The translations under genes and the position numbers were made by a program. DNA of 10,505 nucleotides, from the NCBI GenBank assembly GCA_027343785.1, contig DAHWKF010000055.1:1-10505 (forward strand). The letters are read 5' to 3'. Origin of the DNA: Leptospirillum sp. (GTDB lineage Bacteria > Nitrospirota > Leptospirillia > Leptospirillales > Leptospirillaceae). Positions 1 through 7,650 of the stretch are shown here, one piece after another (position 1 is the first letter of the stretch; each line of letters starts with the position of its first letter). The notes beneath the pieces are model-generated. The model saw only the letters and a program-made list of their open reading frames with translations, was not told the origin of the DNA and did no database searches.

Positions 1-1059
1 CCCCCGCCCCCACCGGGAAAGGTATGGGAAAACCTCAACGCCGGCCACACGGGTTTTTTTCGTGTTCTGGAGGACGAAAAAACCCGCAGCCTCCGTCGGG
101 AGATGATCCGGAGGGGAGAACTCGGCACGGCCGATCGTCTGGGCTTCGCCAACGACCTGTTTGCCCTGGCGCGCGCGGGACTTCTTCCGTTGTCGGAATT
201 TCTCGACACCCTTCCGGTCTATCGCGGGGAGGGAGAGTATATTGTGTGGGCGGACATTTCCGCCCACCTGGGGTGGCTGGACGGGCTTCTGGCGTTTTCC
301 GCCGGCTGGGAGCGGATGGACCCTTTCGCCGTTTTCCTGATGCGGGAGGCATTCCGGAATGCCGGCTGGGAGGTGGAGGCATCGGACTCCCATCAGAAAA
401 GGCTGATGAGATCCCTCCTGCTGTCGGGGATAGGGAGACACCGGGATCCCGAAACGGTCCAACGATGCCAGGAACTGTTCGCGCGGCATCGGGAAAATCC
501 GGCCGTCCTGCATCCGGATTTGCGGCTCGCCGTTTTCCGGACGGTGGCGTCTGCCGGAGACGGGGAAACCCACCGGACGTTTGTGGAACTTCTCGAAAAG
601 GCGACCAGCCAGGAGGAGAAAAATCGCATCCTCTCCGCACTGGCCGCGTTCCGCCAGCCGGATTTGCTCGGGAAAACCCTGGAACTGGCCGTCTCACCCG
701 CCGTCCGGATCCAGGATACGGTCAGCGTCGTCTCCCAGGTGGGCGGCAACCCATACGGGGAAGATCTCGCGTGGGATTTCTTCCGGGATCGGTTCGACCT
801 TTTCAAAAAACGGTATGAATCGGGCGGTTTCGCGCTGCAGCGCCTGGTCAAGGGGGTCACGGAGGGGTTCCGGACCCGGGCGAGAAAACAGGAAGTCGAG
901 GCGTTTTTCACCCGACATCCGCTCGAAGGGGCCCGAAGGAGCGTCGAACAGGTACTGGAGACGATCGACCTCCGGCTGCAAGTTCTTGAAGCGCAAGGGG
1001 AATCTCTCCGGAAGGGTCTCGAGATGGTCCTGTCCCGGGAGGGTGGGGGAAGAGGTTAA
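1..1059 (+). CDS. M1-family aminopeptidase (PepN-like), C-terminal part; 5' end outside window
   Basis: The frame is open from base 1 to a TAA at 1057-1059 (352 residues visible), so the gene begins upstream. Near its start it reads WENLNAGHTGFFRV (residues 9-22), close to the W-x-x-x-N-x-G-x-x-G-[FY]-[FY]-R-V signature that opens the ERAP1-like C-terminal domain of M1 (gluzincin) aminopeptidases. The rest is an all-helical, Arg/Glu/Leu-rich repeat-like region that fits that domain, including a segment around residues 190-260 resembling the usual run of short helices. The family's GAMEN and HExxH zinc motifs would lie upstream and cannot be checked. The family removes N-terminal residues from peptides, usually in the cytoplasm. 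An internal ATG at 103 is not the start, because the recognisable signature lies before it. A run of five prolines (residues 1-5) precedes the signature. Family assignment is fairly sure; whether the catalytic part is intact is unknown. Confidence 0.82.
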   Translation, partial: PPPPPGKVWENLNAGHTGFFRVLEDEKTRSLRREMIRRGELGTADRLGFANDLFALARAGLLPLSEFLDTLPVYRGEGEYIVWADISAHLGWLDGLLAFSAGWERMDPFAVFLMREAFRNAGWEVEASDSHQKRLMRSLLLSGIGRHRDPETVQRCQELFARHRENPAVLHPDLRLAVFRTVASAGDGETHRTFVELLEKATSQEEKNRILSALAAFRQPDLLGKTLELAVSPAVRIQDTVSVVSQVGGNPYGEDLAWDFFRDRFDLFKKRYESGGFALQRLVKGVTEGFRTRARKQEVEAFFTRHPLEGARRSVEQVLETIDLRLQVLEAQGESLRKGLEMVLSREGGGRG

Positions 1060-1775
1060 CCCACGAAGACCGAAGGTTTCTGGAAATGCGCGTGGATGTA
1101 GGTATCCAGCAAAAGGTCGACAAGCTTGACGGGCTCCGGAGAGGTGATCACCCGGGAACCCGTCGACTTTTGGATCTGGCGGACGACCGCGGGGAGGATC
1201 TCCGTGATTCCGCCGCTCCCTTCCAGCACTCCGATCAGTTTCCCCTCGTCGTAGGCGATGGAAAACTCTCCCAGCGTTCCGGAATGCCCTCCGATGATGA
1301 CGATCACGTCGCTTGACCGGATGTTGATGACCTCCCGGCCCATGAGGCCGGAACCGGTGAAGATGATCATGTCAAACAGATCGTTGGGAGAGTGGTACCG
1401 GTCGAGGTGTTCCTGCTCCGACAGCGCCGGGGAGATGCCGATGGAAAGTCCTCCGACGGACTTGAATCCCCGGGACGCCTCGTAGGGATAACCCGGACAG
1501 GCTCCGGTGATCAGCCCCAGCTTCCGTTCGGCCAGTGCCTGGCCAAGGCGGTAGGCGGACAGCCGCTGGGCTTCGGGAAGGTCGCCCGAGGCGGATCCCA
1601 TGACACCGACGGTGAATTTGCGGGCTCCGTCCCTGGCCCATTTGTCCGGGTCCTGATCAAAAGTCCGGACGCATTCATGTGCATGGAAATAATACAGATG
1701 CCCCTCATGGATCCGGATGGCCGCGGCGTTTTTCAGCTGGGGAATGGGGGCGTTACAGACGGGGTCGGTGGTCAT
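1056..1775 (-). CDS. YHS domain fused to LOG-like (TIGR00725-type) nucleotide-binding protein
   Basis: The 239-residue protein has two parts. Residues 3-48 are a YHS-type metal-binding module: DPVCN at 4-8, YYFHAHEC at 28-35 and the following F/DP positions. The first Cys of the usual FCxxxC is His31 here, leaving Cys7 and Cys35. Residues 53-225 are a Rossmann-like domain of the lysine-decarboxylase-like/LOG group: GVMGSASG (57-64), TGACPGYP (90-97), FTGSGLMGRE (139-148) and GGHSGTLGE (162-170), the last matching the GGxGTxxE phosphate-binding loop. LOG enzymes release free cytokinin from nucleotides, but for this subgroup the substrate is not known and I do not assign one. The start at 1775 is chosen because AGGAGG lies 5 nt before the ATG; an in-frame ATG at 1859 has no such site and would add 28 residues unlike a YHS N-terminus. 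The gene is convergent with the aminopeptidase and divergent from the ynfA-like gene. Confidence 0.85.
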   Translation of the reverse strand: MTTDPVCNAPIPQLKNAAAIRIHEGHLYYFHAHECVRTFDQDPDKWARDGARKFTVGVMGSASGDLPEAQRLSAYRLGQALAERKLGLITGACPGYPYEASRGFKSVGGLSIGISPALSEQEHLDRYHSPNDLFDMIIFTGSGLMGREVINIRSSDVIVIIGGHSGTLGEFSIAYDEGKLIGVLEGSGGITEILPAVVRQIQKSTGSRVITSPEPVKLVDLLLDTYIHAHFQKPSVFVG

Positions 1776-1818
1776 GGGAGCCTCCTGGGTTACCGGGTGT
1801 TCGCTTTCCAGGGTCCCC

Positions 1819-1847
1819 ATAATGGAGGAAAACGTGTCCCCTTTCAA
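1819..1847 (-). promoter_or_regulatory. Predicted sigma-70 promoter of the YHS-LOG gene
   Basis: Read on the minus strand, TTGAAA (1847-1842; 5 of 6 to TTGACA) is followed after exactly 17 bp by CATTAT (1824-1819; 4 of 6 to TATAAT). Transcription would begin near 1812 and give a leader of about 37 nt ending in the AGGAGG site of the YHS-LOG gene. The -35 box lies inside the first codons of the ynfA-like gene if that gene starts at the GTG at 1834. The prediction is from sequence only. Confidence 0.45.
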
Positions 1848-2183
1848 GCCGGATGACATGATGACAGCCTTGCGGGCATTCGCCGTTTTTCTCCTTGCCG
1901 GGGCGTGCGAGGTGGGCGGGGGGTTTTTTGTCTGGAAATGGTTTCGGGAAGGGCAACCCGTCGTCTGGGGTCTGGCGGGAATGATCCTCCTGGCGCTTTA
2001 TGGCGTGGCGGCCGCCCTCTCCCCTCTGGAGTTCGGGCGGGCTTACGCGGCATACGGAGGCGTTTTTGTCGTCCTCTCCATCCTGTGGGGGATGGCGTTC
2101 GACCATTTTCGTCCTGATGGTCGCGACTGGTCCGGCGTGGCCCTGATCCTGTTCGGTATCGTGTTCATGGTCTGGGGACGCAA

Positions 2184-2187
<4 letters not shown>
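1834..2187 (+). CDS. ynfA: YnfA/UPF0060 family small membrane protein
   Basis: This is a 117-residue, very hydrophobic protein with four predicted membrane helices, near residues 12-34, 42-64, 70-88 and 99-114. Hallmarks of the YnfA (UPF0060) family are visible: ACEVGGGFFVWKW (24-36) in the first helix and GRAYAAYGGVFVV (68-80) leading into the third. Family members resemble small-multidrug-resistance transporters in size and topology, and some have been linked to drug efflux; the substrate here is unknown. I chose the GTG at 1834 because GGAGG sits 5 nt before it. ATGs at 1858 and 1861 lack a ribosome site, but a start at 1861 would give 108 residues, the usual family length, so the first nine residues are uncertain. 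The stop overlaps the uvrB start (ATGA, 2184-2187), which suggests co-transcription and translational coupling. Confidence 0.85.
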
Positions 2188-4286
<2,099 letters not shown>

Positions 4287-4293
4287 ATCCCCC

Positions 4294-4563
4294 TCAGGAG
4301 TTCTGGTAGACGTAATACCCCATGACCATTCCCAGGATATTCAGAAGATTGATGTGGAATTCGAGCCCGAAGGTCAGGTCCATCAGGATGAGGCCGAGGG
4401 TGACCGGGTGGACGGAGCCGACCGTGACCTGGGACAGAAAGATGTGCGCCAGGGGGCCCGAAGGAACGAAGACGTTGAAAATGGCGGTCAGGATGGACCC
4501 CAGGGCCGCTCCCAGAAAAACAAACAGAAACAGAAGGACCATGCCTTTTTTGGTTTGCGCCAC
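4294..4563 (-). CDS. DUF4321 family small membrane protein
   Basis: This is an 89-residue protein with an N-terminal membrane helix (about residues 8-30, rich in Leu/Phe with GAALGS at 18-23) and a second hydrophobic segment near the C-terminus (about 70-87). The pattern of a short basic N-terminus (AQTKKG), one helix, a hydrophobic LTFGLEFHINL stretch (63-73) and a terminal helix ending in YYVYQ resembles DUF4321 proteins, which have no known function. The GTG at 4563 is chosen because AAGGAAGG lies 4 nt before it and the protein then begins like other family members. A GTG at 4605 would add 14 polar residues and an ATG at 4542 would shorten the protein. It is convergent with uvrB (7 bp between stops) and is transcribed alone. 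Family assignment is from remembered pattern. Confidence 0.75.
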   Translation of the reverse strand: MAQTKKGMVLLFLFVFLGAALGSILTAIFNVFVPSGPLAHIFLSQVTVGSVHPVTLGLILMDLTFGLEFHINLLNILGMVMGYYVYQNS

Positions 4564-4625
4564 TCCGCCTTCCTTTCCAGGATGATTGTCTTTCCGGACA
4601 GGCACGCCTTCCGGAGCCGGTCCTT

Positions 4626-4654
4626 AATCTACCGGGAGCCGGTCCCGAAATCAA
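4626..4654 (-). promoter_or_regulatory. Predicted sigma-70 promoter of the DUF4321 gene
   Basis: On the minus strand, TTGATT (4654-4649) and TAGATT (4631-4626) are separated by exactly 17 bp, each matching 4 of 6 consensus bases. The start of transcription would fall near 4619, leaving a leader of about 56 nt before the GTG at 4563. The -35 box lies inside the right-hand part of the 15-bp direct repeat at 4643-4657, so a protein binding that repeat would be expected to affect this promoter. Confidence 0.4.
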
Positions 4655-4717
4655 ATTCCGTTTGATCGGTATCACACCAACAATCTTTTTTCGCCAACGG
4701 ATTCCCGAAATCAAATT
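4643..4717. repeat. 15-bp direct repeat, two copies 60 bp apart
   Basis: The sequence TCCCGAAATCAAATT occurs identically at 4643-4657 and 4703-4717, in the gap between the divergent DUF4321 and arsR-like genes. The pitch is exactly 60 bp, near six helical turns, so both copies face the same side of the DNA. The first copy continues into an inverted repeat, ATCAAA-N5-TTTGAT (4650-4666). The second lies between CGCCAA (4692-4697) and TTGGCG (4722-4727). A repeated regulatory site is the simplest reading; no binding protein can be named. Confidence 0.6.
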
Positions 4718-4735
4718 GTTTTTGGCGGTGGGGGC

Positions 4736-4767
4736 TTGACCCGGTTTTAACATTATGAAACTATAAT
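4736..4767 (+). promoter_or_regulatory. Predicted promoter of the efflux operon, with a long spacer
   Basis: TTGACC (4736-4741, 5 of 6) and a perfect TATAAT (4762-4767) are separated by 20 bp, longer than the usual 17. With that -10 box, transcription would begin near 4774, on or within two bases of the ATG at 4772-4774. No ribosome-binding sequence precedes that ATG, so a leaderless transcript is plausible. The -10 box is part of the repeated operator-like element at 4752-4783. Confidence 0.5.
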
Positions 4768-4783
4768 ATTCATGGATTATAAT
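4752..4783 (+). promoter_or_regulatory. Tandem operator-like element, two 16-bp units of ATT(A/C)-N8-TAAT
   Basis: Two adjoining 16-bp units run from 4752 to 4767 and from 4768 to 4783. Each begins ATTA or ATTC and ends TAAT after 8 bases, and 10 of 16 positions are identical between them. The first covers the -10 box and the second covers the start codon. A further inverted pair TATAAT-N8-ATTATA (4762-4781) is centred on the ATG. ArsR-family repressors usually bind AT-rich imperfect dyads over their own promoter, and the unit resembles the ATTC-N8-GAAT site I recall for SqrR-type regulators. Binding by the downstream gene product is inferred. Confidence 0.45.
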
Positions 4784-5110
4784 AAAAATGTTTTCCGGAC
4801 ATCCTCGGCGAAATTCGACTCCGGTGCCCGGTGCCTCAAGATTCTGGGGCATCCGGTCCGGTTGCGTCTTCTGAAGATGTTGTCCAGGGATGAGTGGAGC
4901 GTCAACGAACTCGCCCGGGAACTCGGAATCAGCCAGTCGAACCTCTCCCAGCATCTGACCTTGTTGAAAGACAGGGACATTATCGTTTCCCGCCGGGAAG
5001 GACACCAGGTTTTTTACGGTATAGCGGATCGTCGGGTCCATGATTTTCTCGAACTGATGGAAGTGCTGTTCTGCCGGGATGTGTATCCCGGCGGGGAGGA
5101 AAATCCATGA
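4772..5110 (+). CDS. ArsR-family transcriptional regulator of the efflux operon
   Basis: The 112-residue winged-helix protein shows the ArsR pattern: CLKILGHPVRLRLLKML (21-37), the recognition region SVNELARELGISQSNLSQHL (43-62) and a wing with RREGHQVFYGIAD (74-86). The classical ELCVCDL metal site is absent; the matching helix has no Cys. The only cysteines are Cys21 in the first helix and Cys101 in VLFC near the end of the last helix. Cys101 lies where the persulfide sensors SqrR, BigR and YgaV carry their second Cys, but the first Cys of those proteins corresponds to Lys35 here. In this family ligand binding releases the repressor from DNA. The ATG at 4772 has no ribosome site, yet no suitable later start keeps the fold. 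The stop overlaps the next start (ATGA, 5107-5110), so it very probably controls the pump encoded downstream. Its ligand is unknown. Confidence 0.9.
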   Translation: MDYNKNVFRTSSAKFDSGARCLKILGHPVRLRLLKMLSRDEWSVNELARELGISQSNLSQHLTLLKDRDIIVSRREGHQVFYGIADRRVHDFLELMEVLFCRDVYPGGEENP

Positions 5111-6534
5111 AGCTCCTGCATGAGAAAAGGGGCGGTTGTCGGGGGAAACGGAAGGCGAAGGGGATCTCCCGTTACGTCTGGGGGGGGCTGATGGTTTTTC
5201 TGCCCTGGCTGACGACGAACGCCCTTGCCCTGACGCTGGGACAATCGATCGATCTCGCACTGGGCAACAACCCGTCGTGGAAGGCGGATCGTCTTCGGGA
5301 AAAACTGACCCGCAGCCAGAAAATCGCCGCATGGGGGTCTTATCTCCCCTCGCTGGCCGTCAGCGAAACCTACATCAATACGAACAACCCCCTGACGGCG
5401 TTCGGCATCCTGCTGAACGAAGGGATCGTCAGCCAGTCGACGTTGTCGAACATCAATAACCTGGACAACCCTTCCTATACCCAGACATTCGGCTTTGCCA
5501 CCACCCTCTCCGAAACGATTTACAACGGGGGAAACCGATTTTACGGTTCCCAGGCGGCAGCCCATCGAGAGGCCCGGGCGAAGGAGCTGTCGAACTGGAA
5601 GCGCCAGACACTGATTTTCGATGTGACGCGGGCTTATCTGGGGGTCCTCCTGGCAGACAGGCGGGTGGATGTGGTGGAAGCCGATCTCCGGGCGTCGGAG
5701 GTCGACGCCAAAACCGCCCATGACCAGTGGGCCCGGGGAACTATGTTGCGCTCGGACTATCTGCGCGCAAAGGTGCATGCGACCCGGCTGGGGGTCCTCC
5801 TGCTCAAGGCCCGGAGGGATGCCACCCTGTCCCGCCTCTCCCTGTCACGGCTTCTGGGAAGGAAGGTCTTGCCGGAGGAACGGCTGGAGATTCCTGTCCG
5901 TTTTTCCGATACCGCTCCCGCCCTTTTGAAAGAGCTGGCCGCAAAGGGCGAGCCGGCCCTTGTGGATCAGGCTCTACGGGAGCGCCCGGACTACCGGGCC
6001 GTCGCCCAGGAGGTGGAGATCCGGGATCGGCAGGTTCACCAGGCCTTGTCGGGATTCCTTCCGCAGGTGACCGCCCAGGGAATCTATAACGAATACAATC
6101 AGGGTTTGAGCGCGTGGGGCAAGCAGTCCTATACCGCCATCGGGCAGGTCAGCTGGAACCTCCTCAACGGGTTGTCCGACCTCGAAGGCCGCCAGCAGGC
6201 CCGGCTTCGCCTCCGCATGGCCCTGTACAAGAAAGAGGATTTGACCCGAAGCCTCCGCTATGAGGTTTCCAGAAGCCTGACGACGGCGATGGTGGCGCGG
6301 GAGTCCATCCGGGCGGATCACCAGGCGGTGCTGCAGGCGCGGGAAGCCCTCCATATCGTCCGGGCCCGTTACCGGGCCGGACTGGCCGGGGTTGTCCGTC
6401 TCCTTCGCGCGGAAGCCCGTTATCACGACATCCGTCTCCAGGAGCTTTCCGACAACTACCGTCTGGAAGAATCCATGGCCAATCTTTTGTGGGTCACCGG
6501 GGGTCTTCACCGGAATTTGCCCATTTTTGACTAA
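5107..6534 (+). CDS. TolC-like outer-membrane efflux protein (OEP family)
   Basis: This 475-residue protein would form the outer-membrane channel and periplasmic tunnel of the pump. It has a long basic n-region (residues 1-22), a hydrophobic stretch (24-38) and a likely signal peptidase I site after ALA (39-41), followed by LTLGQSIDLAL, the usual opening of mature TolC-type proteins. There is no lipobox, so it is not lipidated. The two OEP repeats cover about 45-250 and 285-465; the second opens with RERPDYRA (291-298), a family hallmark, followed by FLPQV (317-321) and a long coiled-coil region. The strand region near 128-148 (FATTLSETIYNGGNR) is also typical. The start at 5107 has GGGGAGGA 6 nt upstream and overlaps the arsR-like stop, so translation is probably coupled. 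Length is normal for the family. The transported substrate cannot be read from this gene. Confidence 0.93.
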   Translation: MKLLHEKRGGCRGKRKAKGISRYVWGGLMVFLPWLTTNALALTLGQSIDLALGNNPSWKADRLREKLTRSQKIAAWGSYLPSLAVSETYINTNNPLTAFGILLNEGIVSQSTLSNINNLDNPSYTQTFGFATTLSETIYNGGNRFYGSQAAAHREARAKELSNWKRQTLIFDVTRAYLGVLLADRRVDVVEADLRASEVDAKTAHDQWARGTMLRSDYLRAKVHATRLGVLLLKARRDATLSRLSLSRLLGRKVLPEERLEIPVRFSDTAPALLKELAAKGEPALVDQALRERPDYRAVAQEVEIRDRQVHQALSGFLPQVTAQGIYNEYNQGLSAWGKQSYTAIGQVSWNLLNGLSDLEGRQQARLRLRMALYKKEDLTRSLRYEVSRSLTTAMVARESIRADHQAVLQAREALHIVRARYRAGLAGVVRLLRAEARYHDIRLQELSDNYRLEESMANLLWVTGGLHRNLPIFD

Positions 6535-6538
6535 ACCG

Positions 6539-6553
6539 TCGGAGGGCCTCCGA
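6539..6553. repeat. Short inverted repeat in the OEP-adaptor gap
   Basis: TCGGAG and CTCCGA are separated by GGC in the 54-bp gap between the outer-membrane gene and the adaptor gene. It could form a short RNA hairpin but is not followed by a T-run, so it does not look like an intrinsic terminator. An effect on message stability between the two halves of the operon is possible. Confidence 0.3.
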
Positions 6554-6588
6554 AGGTCCGTTCCGTTCATGACAGGGGAATTCAAGAG

Positions 6589-7650
6589 ATGTTACGCAGA
6601 ATCGGATGGTCAACGGTCGGAATGGTGGCGGCATGCCTGATAGCGGGGGGGATCTCCGCCTGTCACGGCTCCGGAAAGTCCGGATCAAAAGCGGAATCGC
6701 GCCGTCCGTCCACTCTGCCGGTGGAGGTTGTGGTTGTCCGCCCAACGGGCGGATCCCGGGACGGACACGTATCCGCCGTCGTCGAAGCCCGTCATGACGC
6801 GTTGATGAGAAGCCGGGTGTCGGGCCGGATCGTTTCGATTCCGGTTCGTCTGGGTCAACGTGTCCGGAAGGGGGACCTCCTGATCCGTCTTTCCGGGGAG
6901 TCCCAGGGCGCCGCTGTCCGCGCGGCGGACGCCACACTCCTGGAAGCCGAAAAAAACTATTCCCGGATTGACGCGCTGTTCAGAAGCGCGAGCGCCACCC
7001 GCGCCGAATGGGATCGGGCCCGGAAAAATCTGGACGTCGCCCGGGCCGAGGATCAGCGGGCGCATTCCGTGCTGGGCTGGAGTGCCATCCGTTCGCCGTT
7101 TTCCGGAATGATTTCCGGAAAATTCGTCCGGGAAGGGGACACGGTGGCTCCGGGAACTCCCCTGGTCGAGGTGATTGAACCTGGCAGATTGCGTGTGGAA
7201 GCCCATGTGCCATCCCTCTGGACCCGGGAGATCCGGCAGGGGGAGAAGGTCAGCTTCAAAGCCGGGAACCCTCCGGTGTTTTTTCCGGTCATCATCCGTG
7301 AGATCGCCGCCGGGACAGATCCTGTGACGCATACGGTGCGCATCCGGGCGGATGTTGCGCCGTCCGACGCCCGGAAATTGCGCCCGGGAGAGTTCGGTAC
7401 GCTGTTTGTCCCGGTGGGGAAAGAAACCCGATTCCTGCTTCCACCGACGGCCGTCCTGGACAAGGACGGCCTGAAGGAGGTCTTTGTGGTGGAAAACAAC
7501 CGGGCTTACCTCCAGTATGTCCGGACGGGAGAAGTCCGGGACGGGAAAGTTGAAATCCTGTCCGGACTTTCGGAAGGGGAAACTGTCGTGGTCCATCCGG
7601 GATCCCGTCTGGAAAACGGAGCGGTCGTCACCCCGGAAATCGCATCATGA
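6589..7650 (+). CDS. RND efflux periplasmic adaptor (membrane-fusion protein), lipoprotein
   Basis: The 353-residue adaptor would bridge the inner-membrane RND pump and the TolC-like channel. Its N-terminus is a lipoprotein signal: MLRRIG, a hydrophobic core and the lipobox ISAC with lipidated Cys25; a weaker lipobox-like VAAC ends at Cys16. The lipoyl domain is split: the first half at about 64-101 (RSRVSGRIVSIPV at 74-86, GQRVRKGDLL at 89-98), the second at about 163-196 (IRSPFSGMISGKFV, GDTVAPGTPL). Between them is a single short helical hairpin (about 104-160). The beta-barrel covers about 198-275 and the membrane-proximal domain follows, with LLPPTAVL (283-290) and GLSEGETVV (326-334), as in AcrA/MexA-type proteins. 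AGGGGA lies 9 nt before the ATG. The stop overlaps the permease start (ATGA, 7647-7650). Confidence 0.93.
   Translation: MLRRIGWSTVGMVAACLIAGGISACHGSGKSGSKAESRRPSTLPVEVVVVRPTGGSRDGHVSAVVEARHDALMRSRVSGRIVSIPVRLGQRVRKGDLLIRLSGESQGAAVRAADATLLEAEKNYSRIDALFRSASATRAEWDRARKNLDVARAEDQRAHSVLGWSAIRSPFSGMISGKFVREGDTVAPGTPLVEVIEPGRLRVEAHVPSLWTREIRQGEKVSFKAGNPPVFFPVIIREIAAGTDPVTHTVRIRADVAPSDARKLRPGEFGTLFVPVGKETRFLLPPTAVLDKDGLKEVFVVENNRAYLQYVRTGEVRDGKVEILSGLSEGETVVVHPGSRLENGAVVTPEIAS

Noticed and set aside
24..818. Open frame of 264 codons on the plus strand overlapping the aminopeptidase
   Set aside because: It is a Gly/Arg/Pro-rich alternative frame of the peptidase, which has the clear domain signature in frame 1.
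4741..4798. Large dyad CCGG-TTTTAACATT ... AATGTTTT-CCGG around the efflux promoter
   Set aside because: The arms are imperfect and differ in length. The tandem 16-bp units inside it explain the symmetry better, and CCGG is very common in this sequence.
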